Shown: piece by piece, positions 1 to 12,340 of the stretch
Position numbering within the stretch: position 1 is the first letter of the stretch
How the letters are laid out: each line of letters opens with the position of its first letter
Source of the DNA: Lepidodermella squamata
Lineage: Eukaryota > Gastrotricha
Assembly: GCA_047495785.1 (NCBI GenBank)
Contig: JBLDXI010000030.1
Coordinates: forward strand, 248,001 to 312,000
DNA: 64,000 bases
Reading direction: 5' to 3'
Translations under genes and position numbers: made by a program
The notes under the pieces: generated by a model
What the model saw: only the letters and a program-made list of their open reading frames with translations
Database searches by the model: none
What the model was told of the DNA's origin: nothing

Positions 1-287
1 AGCTTTGCAAAAGTCGGAGCGAGTCCTCTATCATTCTATCTAATTCGAAACTATCGATTCAGATGCTCAAACATGATGTTATGTCGGATACTCGGCGGCG
101 ATATGACGTCGTTTCTATGACCTATGAAAGATTCCAAGCACAAAGAATTGCTGATAAAACATTGTGCAGACTAAGTATAGAGCAGTGTTGAACAATTTTA
201 ATATCCGCACAAATAAACTGGCAATTTTGTACGTCAAACATTTTTGAATTATGTTCACGATAATCATAACATGAGCATTGATGAAAA
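1..287. other. Upstream sequence without a recognised gene
   Basis: No coding exon could be supported here. It is the 5' flank of the channel gene starting at 288. Two upstream ATGs (271 and 281) are in other frames. The one at 271 stops after six codons, so neither is a better start than 288. Confidence 0.5.
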
Positions 288-3200
288 ATGAAAATGGATA
301 TCCTAGCTTTTATGACCATTCTTTTGGGTGTTTACATAGTTTCCGCGCAAGTTTGTACGAACAAAAACGGCTGTCCAACTGTACAGTCGGAAGGTAACTT
401 GACTTTTCAATCTTGAGTTCAGTTTTATGCTTTCGGTTCCAATAGATCCACCACCGACGTCCTCAAGCGCTACAACAGTAGAAAATGCAACCACTGTGCT
501 GTCGTCAATACAAAATGAATCTTCAGCTCAAGACGCTACCACTCAGTCATCGACAAGTGGTAACGTTACAGATACCGGAGGATACACTACCCAGCAGATG
601 ACTACGATGGACGAATCTACCGCTGTTGAATGGACAACAGGACCGGAATCTTCGACCGAAGGATACACCACTCAGCGTATGACCACAACAGACGCACCCA
701 TCACATTAGAACCGACAACTGAAACTACAACAACGCAGCAGCCACCGACACAGAAACCCGCATCTTGTGAGCCTATCAGAACATTCGGTGGCAATCATAG
801 TGTGCTAACAGATGCTGATCGAATTTATATCAAGCCATACTACGCAGATGCCAATTTGACTCACGGCTCAGTCATCATTGTTGAATGTCCCTGGTATGCC
901 GGACCTACGACTAATCACACGTGTAATGCAGGAGTTTGGCAACCGCCACCTAGACCAACATGCTATCCCGGTCAATGTGCGAATAAGGGCAACTACGACG
1001 GTAGCAAATGTTCCTGCGCGTGGGGCTTCATCGGATTCTACTGCGACATTCGTTAGTTTGAAAATTCTGGCTTTCTATTAACTGATTTTCCCGCATTATA
1101 GCTTCCCCGGGCGATTATTCTTGCTTGAACGGCGGCATTCGTAACGTCAACGGTCTATGCATTTGCCCACAGAGTGTTCACGGCCCGAACTGTCAGTTCA
1201 GAGGAGGGGTACGCGTTGATACCAGTTTTGGAGAAACCTGCGGAACAGAAGTTGTCGATCTGAGGCCGAAAAATATAGGCTCACCGTCTTATATTGAGAT
1301 CTATAATACAGTCAATACGACAAATTTGCAACCTGATGGTTTGCTGTGTCAGTGGATGGTTGAAACAGCATTTGGAAACTACCTTCAATTTTCGAACATA
1401 AGTCTTCAAGTTTTCTATTACTCGCTACCTGTCAATAACGGTAACTTTAGCCTGTAGTTCTACGGCCCGTACATATAGCCGGGCTATATATTTTTCTTAT
1501 AGCCACTGTGAGCATTCACGATACTGGCTATAGACCAACAGCACTTGAGATCGGAAGCTGGAATTCATGGCAATTAGTGCAGGACAACAGTTATTCTGCC
1601 TCCTCGAAAATGAACTCCTCACTTCTAGTTCTTCGATTACCGGATGGCTTCACGTGGGACTATGCGATTTCCTTTCACTTTCACGTTAACATCGAGGCCA
1701 GTTAGTTCATTCGATTTCTTTTGAATGAGAGTGAAGTCTTGCGAATTTCTTTTATCAGAGCCTACATCGGCAACTGGCATGCTGAATAATGGAGAAATAA
1801 AAGATTGCTCGGCGCTGACAGTCATCGATCAAAAAATTGATAACGAAATTATGTTGGAACAAGCATCTACGGCTTACAAGCCCTTAACGTTCTGTCAATG
1901 GAGAATTAAAGTTCCCTCCGACCGATTATTCGAGTATGTTACATTTCTCCGCTCAGAAATTGTAAATCATCTGGATGCAATTTGTTAGGTTCCGAATGAG
2001 AAATTTTACACTCAGGCAAGGTAAAATGTTCGATCAGAGAGCGAAGTACCGCTAGGGATGGTAGGGATCATCCCTACCAGTTCCATCGATCCGTACATTG
2101 AGCTCGTTCAGCAACCAAATGGGGGACCCTTATGTCGATTTTTGCGATCCCTACCAGATCCGCGGTCCTACTTCGCTCTATGTGTTCGATAGAAAAACTA
2201 AGCCTGTTAATTGAAATGCTTTACAGGCCAGGCTCGTTTGATGATGATATCTAGCGATTTGACCAATGTCGGCACGCCAAGGTTCTATTTGATCAATCGC
2301 CTAAGTAATCCTGCGAAACAGAATGAGCCAGTCACCGATTGGCAGCGGCTTTGGATGGTTAGAGTTGACCAAAATTCAGCAGATTTCGTTATTCAGTTTG
2401 TTGGCTATGGGCCAAACAAAGACAGAAGTGCGGCTGGATTCCAAATGCAAATTAGAGAAAGTTGGTTACTGAATGATAACATTTCGTGAATATTTTTTTT
2501 CTGGTATCTTAGCTCACGCTTGTCTGGACTCTTGTAAAAATAACGGATTTTGCGTTTACGAGAAAACATGCTGGTGCCCAAAGCAGTACTTCGGACCTGT
2601 CTGCGAGCGGCAAATTGGTATGCTGCCTCTCATGGCTAAATTGTTCGTAGCAATTCTGTTGCAGGTTCTGTTGCACGTCAGCTGAGTTTTATACCGCAAA
2701 ATATAGGCAGGCTGACTTTAGCCATTATGAGCTGCGTGGAGTGGAAGTTTCAAGAAAACGGGGTTGCAGCTTGGCTTCTAAACGTCAACCAGGGAAAAAG
2801 TGTTCAAATTCATGACATCATAGTGAAAAGCGTATCTGGGAATAGCAGGACAGATGGAGGTGGGTTATTTTACAGCAAAATTTAGCTCTTAATTGGTGTC
2901 ACTTCCTATCAGTGAGGTTTACTTTTTACGACCTGGCTGAAGAGCTTAGAATAGGAGATTTCAACGCAACCAGCGCCGAGACAGGAAATTCTCTATCACT
3001 CAGTTCAGTGACAGAAAAAACAATTCTGGTGTTACACGTTAAAGCCCCCAATATTCTCGCACAGCTCTCGTTTTGCATCAAAGAAGGTGAGTAGAATTTC
3101 ACCATGTTTAGCATTTTAGTTTCTCTCAATTCGAATTTTTTGGTTCAGTTCCCTATGCTGGAAACGCCGTTTCGAATATTTACAGAAACGGCAGTTGCTC

Positions 3201-5020
3201 TTTGTACAGCGCAGGTTTAGATCTGACCGAGGAACGCTCAGTTGCGAATGCGCCTCAATTTTCGAAAAATTACGAATTTTGCTGGTATGAATTCAGGCCA
3301 ACGCCAAATGTGCCAACGAGGTGAATTTCAGCTATTTTGAAAGACCATGCAAGTGTTAAATACATTTCAGAGTTCATGTAAATTCGATAAAAATGATCTC
3401 TGATGGAATTGTTCAAATATTCTCCCGCCCAAATCCGAACACTGCATGGAAAGCCGAGGACTTCAAGCTAACCAAAGCTAACCAAACCAACGCCCAACAA
3501 ACGTCAGACACATTTATACCTGCTACCGATTCATCACAGGCTGAGCTATTAGTTTTATTTTATTCAATGGAAAACCCAATGTATTCCAACGACTTTAACA
3601 TTACCTTAACGGGTGGTAAGTATTTCAAAGTATTTCAAATTCGATTTAGAATTTAACCGATCCTTTTCGAAAACCTATAGAAATCGCTTCAACTACGTTG
3701 CCGACAACAACGTCCACGTTTACAACTACGACTGCAACTACAGAAACTGCGACTACAACTGTTACTACATCAACAAGAGAACAAACGAGTATGGTTACGT
3801 CGAAAATGGCTATTCAGACGATAGATACTACAGATGAGCCCATACTTCAACCTCTTGAAGATTTTGACCCTACGAAACCTCCGGAAGAATCCGGGCTGTT
3901 GAGGCGAGACTCTGAGCAGATGGAGTCAGGCCCAGCTCTACCGGACGCTTCGCCCTTATCGTCAGATCTCTCCGATAGTACTCTGGCTGATCAGTGCAGC
4001 TCTGTGTCCCCACTGAACCGCAGCCCTCCGCCATATCAAGGCGAGCCTATTGTGATTCAAGTGAAATTTGCGATCGATCGGATCAACTATCTACGCGACA
4101 AAGACCAAGCTTTGAGCGTGATGGGGCAACTCAGCTTGAACTGGTCTGTTTCAACGTGTTACGGGTTAGAAACTTTCAACCTCAACGAAAGAGTCAAAGC
4201 GGATCTTCACAAAATCTGGCACCCAGACGTCGTTTTTCGCAATAGTTTGGACGACGTCTCTATGTCGAAAAGCAACACATATTCAGATAGATTCGAGTTT
4301 CTCTTCATTCCGGGAGCTAATACAACAGGTAAAATGCCTCGTCAGAAGAACAAAATCTACTTCTACTGGAAGCGAAGGGCTATGTTTAACGCGAAATGTT
4401 CGATTGAGCTCACAAAATTCCCATTTGACACTCAAAATTGCGTTTTTGAGTTTGGTTTAGCCGAGTCAATTCGGCTGGCAACTTTCACGGGACGAAATAT
4501 TCAATTCATTGTTTCAAACTCGGAATCTGCAGTTGGGCAATGGATTTTGATGAATTCAACTAAAAAGTGGGGATCTTACAAACTCAGCCGTACAGAATGG
4601 GGGAGCGTCGCTAATTTCTTCGTCGCCTTGAAACGCCGCCCGGATTATTTCCTCTTCAACAGCGTCGGATCTTGTTTAGTTCTAGTCTTGCTTTCCTTCA
4701 TGACAATGTTCATAAAACCCGACGTCAGCGATCGAGCCTGCTTCAATGTTTACATAGTACTGGCGTTTGCCCTGCTCATGTCGCAAATACAAGGCGCGAC
4801 TCCGCAAACATCGAGTCGAATCCTGCTCGCCGATTATTTTCAACTCATGGTAGCTGTTTGCGTTTCGAACACCGTTCAATCTCTTGTTCTACTTTGGCTC
4901 TTCTGCAAAGAGGCAAGCGGCAAAACATTGAAAGTCGTCAACTTTATTTGGTTTGGCGCGAATATCCTAGGTTTTATTGGCGCAACTTCATATGCTTTAT
5001 TCACTGCATTTTCAAACTGA
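288..5020 (+). CDS. Cys-loop ligand-gated ion channel subunit with CCP/EGF/CUB ectodomain
   Basis: Twelve exons can be joined in frame: 288-393, 446-1051, 1102-1440, 1503-1700, 1759-1983, 2227-2460, 2513-2617, 2665-2859, 2913-3086, 3149-3320, 3371-3615 and 3681-5020, giving 1312 aa. The start MKMDILAFMTILLG begins a signal peptide. Next come a Thr/Ser-rich stretch (about 36-143), a CCP/sushi-like block (144-207, ending TC..GVW....P.C), two EGF-like units (about 212-265), CUB-like blocks (about 270-568), a third EGF (570-604), more CUB-like sequence (605-865) and a Thr stalk. The last ~370 residues are a pentameric channel: ligand-binding domain, canonical Cys-loop CSIELTKFPFDTQNC (13 residues between cysteines, about residue 1106), and four membrane helices from about 1189. 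The M3-M4 loop is only about 15 residues, far shorter than usual in animal subunits. The ligand and ion selectivity cannot be read. The CUB calls are weaker than the EGF, CCP and channel calls. Confidence 0.85.
2035..2182. mobile_element. hAT-type MITE in intron 5 of the channel gene
   Basis: This 148-bp non-coding insert has imperfect 14-bp terminal inverted repeats (CAGAGAGCGAAGTA at the left, CATAGAGCGAAGTA read inward from the right). It is flanked by an exact 8-bp direct repeat TGTTCGAT at 2027-2034 and 2183-2190. An 8-bp target duplication with CA-starting ends is typical of hAT elements. It lies wholly inside intron 1984-2226. Confidence 0.8.
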
Positions 5021-5168
5021 CTCTATCGATGTTGTTTGATCTTGATCTTCATCAAATTTCAGCTGGTAACTGGTAAAACAATCCAAAATAAACCATGTAA
5101 ATTTTTATTAGGAAAATTCACAACATTGTATTTAATAAAAAGATGCAATTTAATAAATTCGAGTTTTT
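5021..5168. terminator. Shared 3' end region of two convergent channel genes
   Basis: The stop codons of the + strand channel (5020) and the - strand channel (5169) are 148 bp apart. AATAAA occurs on the + strand at 5087-5092 and on the - strand at 5109-5104. The two 3' UTRs therefore probably abut or overlap. Poly(A) sites are inferred from the hexamers only. Confidence 0.6.
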
Positions 5169-8100
5169 TTAATTAATTCGAACAGCAAGAAAAACAATGT
5201 GAAGTGCGATACAGGCGCCCGTAGCAACGGCGGCTACCATGAAATCAAACACACGGGCGTGTTTAATTTCCTTGCGGAAAAGCCGCATCTGAGCCGGTAG
5301 CTTCGGCGAGCAAAGGCAACAAGCCACCAGGTGATAAAGCGTTATAGCCGCCGCGAAAAGTGTCATTGCCTGAACATATTCCTGGAGCAAGATTCGCTGC
5401 GATGTTTTCGGAATCACATTCATAACATCAGAGTTGGCTACAGTCAGAGTCAACATGATAGTCACAGCGAAAGCAGCTCGATCTGACAATTCAATAGGTA
5501 GGAGGAACGAAGAACAAGCGAGAAAAGATAGAACACCAACAGGTTGAATCAAATTCTTCATGTAGTAGTCAGGAATTCGAGAGACTAATACGGAAAAAGT
5601 GACAACACTTGAGTTAGACCCTTTGAATTTGCTCAGCCCGACCGTGACAGAAGTGTTGAGTCTGCGAAATTCACTCGTAACTTCTTCATTCCAGAAAACA
5701 AAAGAAGCGTCATCGAGGAATTTTGCAACAGGCAGTGATCGAACGAGTGCGAATGAGAAGTAGCAAGTTTGTTGGTCGAAAGGGAAGTTCCGCAGGTCCA
5801 GAGAGCATCTTGAGGTGTAGTAGCCTTCTCGAGACATGTAAAACTCGAAAACATGGTTATGCTTGTCCCCATTTCGCCTCACCACGGTTATGTCATCGTC
5901 GAAACCGTCTCCACTCGAAAAGCCACTTGTCACCCCATTTATGAAGCGCATTTTCGGGGTCCAAACTTCATCTGCGGTAGCTACGAAGACCCTTTCATCA
6001 GCACGTTCGTCCAAAACACTTACAGAGTCCTTAGGGCAGGTATCAACGTTCCAAATCAATAGCAAAATGCCGTAGGCCTGAGCAGTTTGATCGACGTTGT
6101 TGATCGAAGTTAGAGCCGTGATTTGAAAGGCGATTTTAACCTCGTTACTTGCGTTGTTATTCGGTGGGGCCGCGCGATATGCTGCGAAATCGTCGCATTC
6201 ATTGTCGATGAAGTCTTTGATTTTGAAGTCGGAGTCGGCTGTTTCTTTCGGCAGAGGCGGGATGAGAGAATCTAACCCAGTCACAGGCGCGGTCGTTCCT
6301 TTCGGAATATTCATAACCGGCGCCGTCGTGGCTTTTGTATCAGCGTTACTTGGCGATGAGGGCGTCGACTCGTCAGTGGCGGCATTGTATGATTGGGGAT
6401 CAGATGAGCCTACAACTGAAGCAGCTGTAGATCCCGCAACACTTGCAAGATTAGATTTAGAGCTTATCGTCGCTGCATTTTGAATGGTAGATGCAATTCT
6501 AGGGGCTACAGTTTGTGATGAAGCTGCGCTCGCTGCTTTTCCGCTAGTTGTTGCTGTAGGTGCTGCGGCTGTTGCGGCTTTTGTTGTAGTTGTCGTTGTA
6601 GTTGGTTTTGAAGTTGTTGTGGGTTTCGGCAGTTCGAAATACCTGAATGAAACGAATCCTGGCCCGTTGTTTGCGGTACTGTCGACCTTTGTTCCCAAGC
6701 TACCTCCCATCCCGAATCGCATCATCAAGTCAGGGCTTTGAGTCAGCGATTTTACAACTGGGTCACTTATTGGGAAGTAGGCGAGTTCCTTGTACTGGAA
6801 TTCGCCGTTCTTTGTGCCTCTGTCATTCAGCCAGAGATGGAGGTCTCCATCAATATTTTCTAGGACCAGCAAATTAGGCAACCATGAGTTGCCGATAGCC
6901 CATTTATTTGAGTCAGAAACTGCTCCCAAAAGTGAGTTCGTCCATTTGCTTTTATCCGTAGTCTTCGACGCGCATGCCAGTTGGACCGTCGACGATTCGG
7001 TGTCAATGATAATCGCAAAGCCTACGAAGGCTGAGAGGTCGAGGCCGAAATCTATCTCGCTATTCGCACTTGCAGCACTCGGAATGCCTCCTTCTGTCCA
7101 GAAAACAGCATAGCGACTTTGCTGAGGCCCGCGATAGTAAGCTTCGATGTGCCAATTTGTATTTGCCGGGATAGGTTTGTTCTAAGATAGATTGAAAATA
7201 ACTTTGTCAAGAGTATAACGAAGCTTGATGCCATCTTACATTCCACAGGCTGCCATATTGAAGGCGGGCTACTTGTGCGGCCTCAAATGCCACTGCCTTT
7301 GAGCCTGTAACCGTTCCTTGGCCAACCCAAGTATCTGATCGGAAAAGTTATTGAAGAAGCACAAATTTTGCTAAATCAATACTTACCCAAATTTCCCAGA
7401 TCGAATGACCGAATGCGATTATAATCGAAAGTACCTGTCCATTTCGTGTAATCACTAAATGGTTGAATAGCTACACTCCGTTTCACGTGAACAGTGGTGA
7501 GATAAATGTCGTTGTATGACCAAGAACCTGACACAAACTCGGGGCTTACGGCGGTGTTAAGGAACAGAACTCCAGCGACTGATCCGTCGAGATCATCAGA
7601 TCCCCCAGATCTGTTGACATGAATGACTATTCTATAGAAAAAATCCTTTAAAACTTACGAGTTCCCAATTTGCACGGTTGTTGGCGTATTGAAGTCGAAA
7701 TCACCCGCCGTAGTTGATTTTGGCGAAGTAGGTGTATTGTAGTCATTACAGTAAAGCATGAGCTTATCTTTAGCTTTCAGGCTGTCGTAAGAAATTACGA
7801 TGTAAAGCCACTTCTGAGAAGCAATTGTGCATTTGAATGTAGCACTACCGGACGCCTTTACGACTGTTATGGTATTTGCATAAACGTCACATTTCACATA
7901 TACATTTCCGAAAGTGAAGAGAGTTCCGGACTTCCCCGCAGTCGCTGGAGCGTAATAAAATGCCAATGTCCAGCTGTTAGCGTAATTACCATTCATGATC
8001 CCTGTTTCGAGGTAACTGCCGTCGGCGTTGTTGATCGAGAATGAAGTTTTCAATTGGTCTAGAGGCCCCTTGAGGCCTGCCATTAGAGTTGATTTCCCAC

Positions 8101-8464
8101 GCACTTGAAGGTCACTTTTACCCGCGTAGTCAGATAGATACATTTCTGCAGTCAACGGCCAGAATCCGATGAGAGGAGCAGCGTCCAATTTAAACGTGGT
8201 TGAGCCACACGTGTCGAAAGTAGCCGGAGACCACGCGGCAGCCGCGCAGCTGTAGGCTCTAGCCAAGCCATTATTACACGTTCCGCGAAACCAAGATCCA
8301 GATGCTATCTTTGCCCCTGCCGTGCATGGAATAATGGCTGGTGCTGTAGCTGCCGCGGCGATTGTTTCGCACTTTACGAAGGTGTTACTAGGAAGCGCGC
8401 AGTCGCAGTTAACAGATCCCTTCAGGCACCCAAAGATTACGAAAATTATACAGATTCGCTTCAT
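5169..8464 (-). CDS. Cys-loop channel subunit with two ConA/LamG-like ectodomains and Thr-rich stalk
   Basis: Four exons (8464-7659, 7631-7387, 7334-7240, 7181-5169) join into an open 1052-aa frame. Exon 1 gives a signal peptide (MKRICIIFVIFGCLKGSVNC), a Cys-rich module and a first ConA/LamG-like domain (IGFWPL... to VQIGN). Exon 4 starts with a second ConA-like domain (NWHIEAYY... to FVSFRYFEL), then a Thr/Ala/Ser stalk, then the channel module with Cys-loop CSLDLRNFPFDQQTC and four membrane helices. The M3-M4 loop is about 25 residues. Intron phases (2, 1, 0) and the small third exon (95 nt) match the mucin array genes at 24.7-50 kb (98 nt there). Conserved spots such as D-L-x-A-F-V-G also match. 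The ectodomain is therefore homologous to the mucins while the C-terminus is a channel. Ligand unknown. Confidence 0.85.
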
Positions 8465-8838
8465 TTTCAGCAGCTGGAGTAAACAATTAGAATAGTCGAA
8501 GCCTTCCAGCTATTCGCGAGTTCATTTAATTCCAGGGGTTTTCGTCGAATTTAATATAACCTTTCCGTTTACAGATCCGTCGACCGAGACGAAGAGCAAA
8601 CATTAAAAAATACCCATGCAACTTTGAGCCCCGTGCCTTTGTAGTTTTTATTATTTTATCTGCAATTTCAAGCTCTAAAATTTACTGCATCGTATTTACT
8701 CAATTCGTAGTTGCAACACGCTTACAGGATATTAACTGAGAGCAAGTCAGGCCTGGGATTTTCTCCGATTTAAGAGATGAGAGTAAACACATTTATTCGA
8801 AAAACCTTCGCGAACATCAACGCGAAATAGTATTGCCA
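8465..8838. other. Spacer between two minus-strand receptor genes
   Basis: This 374-bp gap separates the start of the ConA-channel gene from the stop of the GABA-B-like gene. A minus-strand AATAAA (TTTATT at 8792-8797) lies about 45 nt after the GABA-B-like stop. The rest presumably holds the promoter of the channel gene. No TATA box was convincing. Confidence 0.45.
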
Positions 8839-11510
8839 TCATTGAGGAAGATTCGGTCTATCTTTAGATGCGAGGGTGGAGTTCTCTTCTCGCCGTGGCA
8901 TCGGCTGACTCTGAAATATCCATACAAATGAATTGTTATAATCGGAATATAATGTAATAGATTACGTGTTGAATGAATGCATAGTTCGCAACAGCGCAGT
9001 AACTCCAGGCAAAAACTGCGGATATGATCGCGGTTTGGTCAGGAATGATTAAAACCAACATGATCGATGCAAGGCCCAGTACGAGTACACAGTAGAAACT
9101 CATAACTAGTGTTCTATCTCGCTTTGTTGCTCTTCCCTTTCTCTGTGATAAAATGAATGAATTTATATGTAGGGCGATTAAAAAGTACAACGAACATTTT
9201 GCAGTTTGTAGCACATAACGCATAGGCGTAAAACGCCTATACCTGTTATCAGGCTGATAATTGAAAACAATACGAGAGATGCAGAGCTGGACGCAATATT
9301 TAGGTAACATTCGATTCGATATGGCTGGTAGATTCGAGTATTGTCACTCGAGTGATCAGTTAGGCCTCGCTCTGTTTCGATGAGAGGCTGGGCGAATATC
9401 AGCCAACAAATCGAAAGAATGACGGCCAATGCATACAACTTCAGGGGCATCCTAGTGATCCATCTTGATTTCGAGAAATAGGTTACACTCGAGTCGACTC
9501 TCAAATAGTAAGCGAACAAAGAGGTAAGAATCCCGATGACGTAGACCAACGGCATTGCGATACACGATACGGAATAGCTGAGAGATAAATTTGTAGGCGG
9601 TAACAGAAATAGGCTGATCAGCAAAGCCATACTACCACTGATCATCAATTTTTCACCCCTAACATATTTCACACCTGAAACTGCGAGGGTCGAGGACGGT
9701 TTTGCTGGGGGGTACATAGTTTGGTAGACACTCGTTATGGTTTGACGTTGATCCTCTTGCATTGAATCTGAACGAGTTTGAACGGCCCCCTTTCGTGCTG
9801 ACAAATACTTTCTGAACCAAAGGTACATTACCACAAGCAATGTGATTGAAGTCAAACTGAGGATGAAGGCGTAAAGGCTCAGAGGTATGATTGGAACTTG
9901 AACTCTTATGTAGCGCTTTGAATCAAGTGGAGCATTGCCATCCTCAGTCAACCATTTGAATCGATCTGGAAACAGATTCATTACTCCGTCGCTATCAGAT
10001 AGACCAGCATTGTAGATAGCTATAATTCTTGGACCTCCTAGAACTACGTTACCGCTCCCATCTCTCGAATAGTCTAATCGACCAATCGTGAGCGGGATAA
10101 AGCCTTTTGAGTTCAATTTTGTTGATCTCTCAAACGAATATCGCCCCTTCATTCCAGTCATATTGATGCTGTAGATATTTTCCTTCAATATCTCAACGAG
10201 ATCAGAAGGGCGAGATAACAAGTCGAGCAGATTTTGATTCGTGGCCTTGAGATCGGTTTCAGTTTTGTTGAGTAATAACCCAGCAAATAGGATCACGTCG
10301 TAGATTGTGTGGCGATAGTAACCCCAGAACGGACTTTCCTCTGGCTTCGCAATCTTTCTCCTCATTTCATTATCCCATTCAAGTGCTGAAAGGCCAGTTG
10401 AGTCCTTATGCCCCGGTCCGTATAGGTCTACAAGTGTTGAATCGCCGAAGAACACTGCACTGGCCATTACCTCGTTTATCATGTTCATAGTGCACCAAGA
10501 TTGCTGCTCAGGGGGTACAAAAGCGGTAGGGTAATTGTCGGACCAGTACCAGAAAATTGGGACGTAGTTGGACCCAAACATGCCGAAGCGATGTAGCCAA
10601 CAAGCTCGTCCAGATGCTCTATCTGCGTCAAATATGACAATTCTAGCATCGATCTGTTTCAGCTCGTCGAAAACAGGCGTCATATCCTCGTCATAGACAG
10701 CGGCGTGAGACGACTTACTCAGGTGAGTCACCGATATGTTCTTCCTCTCAAGCATAGGAAGCAGCAGTTTTTGAAGGATATCGTAGAGCAGGAAGCTTTC
10801 TGAGACTATTGCTACCTTCCGCCAGCCCATCAAATGAATAAACTCAACAGCAGCGAGATGCCCGCCTTCAAAACGTTGAAATAGCCCGAAATAATTGGGG
10901 AAACGGTTCCGCTGGTAGTAAGGCTCGGGTGAGGTGATAGAAACTGTGATCGCGAGTTGATCAAAGTACTTGGCTGATTCTGCTATAGTCCGGATCCCGA
11001 CCGATTCGCAGGCTGTACTCAGGAAAACTGGCAGCCGATTGATGCCAGGATTAGATCCTCTAAAATAAGAGAAAGCTTTTGGAATGGTGACGTGGTCCAA
11101 GCACTTGAAGGGATAACGATTATGAAATGCTCAGGTCAGAAGTTATGTATTACCTGGTCGTCAAAAAGCTCGATAGCGATTTCGTAATCTGTGAGAAAAT
11201 TAGGCATAGATTTCAGTCGATCTAATGCGAGTTCGATGGCTTTGGTAGCAAGTGGTCCCAGGGGCATCTCCCCACCATAACTAACACCAGCGAGTAAAGT
11301 TATTAAAGTTTTGTTTCGGCGTGTTCCACTATTCCCATAATTGGCAGCAGTAGCGTAGTCTGGTAGCTGCAAGTCGTCTAAGGAGATTCCCTGCTTAAAT
11401 GCAGTGGTTCGATTTAAGGGTAACAAATCTAGCGGATCAGCCGATGTGACGAGACTTGATAGAAACGATGAAGATGCGATCAGTAACGTGAGCATTATCG
11501 AATGAACCAT
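8839..11510 (-). CDS. GABA-B-like class C G-protein-coupled receptor
   Basis: Four exons (11510-11154, 11103-9196, 9142-8966, 8910-8839) give an open 837-aa protein. It has a signal peptide, then a Venus-flytrap ligand-binding region (about 50-480). The lobe-1 phrase NYFGLFQRFEGGHLAAVEFI and GWRKVAIVSE match the GABA-B pattern (YFGLFR.F..., W.KVG). Seven hydrophobic helices follow from about residue 524 (ILSLTSITLLVVMYL) to the exon 3 helix ISAVFAWSYCAVANYAF. The long Cys-rich linker of metabotropic glutamate receptors is absent, which favours the GABA-B branch. The cytoplasmic tail is only about 25 residues and has no coiled coil, unlike classical GABA-B1/B2. It may therefore be a divergent or orphan member. 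Heterodimerisation and the ligand cannot be inferred. Confidence 0.82.
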
Positions 11511-12340
11511 TTAACTGATTATTGAAAGCAATGTTTAAAAATTGCGAAGATAAAGTGTGCTGGGGGTGCGAAATATGAGCGTTTTAGAACTCGTAAACTG
11601 TCTGCTGTAAAAAGAGTGGGAGTATGAGGAGAATAATCAAGTTTCAGCTGCATGTATTGAAAACATCGTACAAAAAGACAAATCAAAACAGACATCAACG
11701 CCAGAAAATTGAAGAATTTCTATGTCATTCCGCTATGAGTCATTGAATTATTAGGAGTTTCGCCGCTTCGTCGTGCCGGCTGCAAAAATAAAGACTGTTT
11801 GATGCGAGTTTCAGTGAATTCGAGTCCCCGTATTTCCGACGATTTTCAGTCCACAATAAGGAAAAAAATTGAGATATTTTTAGATGTGCGTGTTTTTAGA
11901 AGTTTCCGGCGTTCGAAAACATTTGCGTCGAATTACGCACAGTTCGGCGTGGGACGTTTGAGCTTAAGATACTCTGTCACCGTTGAATCCAAGCAAAAAT
12001 CGCTAGCTTGTTTGCCCGGATTAGACGAGAAGAGAAATCGGTATGGTTCGCTGGAAAAAGTATTCGCTGGAAACAACGAAAAATTCCATAAATTGACGAT
12101 TCCATAAACAAATCATCAGTAGAAGAGCGCGAGCTGGATTTGTTTTTATTTAAAAGACTTGAAAAATACGTGATCGGATACCACGTGAGAAGAACCGGCA
12201 CGTGTGTTATTTATGTTATTTTAACAGCTGGTGCGCGATTGAATTTTTCGAAAAACAAGCGTCCATTCATTTATTCAATAATCACTTTTTAAACTCTCAA
12301 GTTTCAAGCTCTTTCGAGGTTTGATTTATTAAACTTTTAA
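11511..12340. promoter_or_regulatory. Divergent intergenic region between GABA-B-like and lectin genes
   Basis: The GABA-B-like gene starts at 11510 on the minus strand and lectin copy A at 12341 on the plus strand. The 830 bp between them presumably contain both promoters. Diverged similarity to the stretch upstream of lectin copy B (about 19515-20284) shows that this block was duplicated with the lectin gene. Confidence 0.5.
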
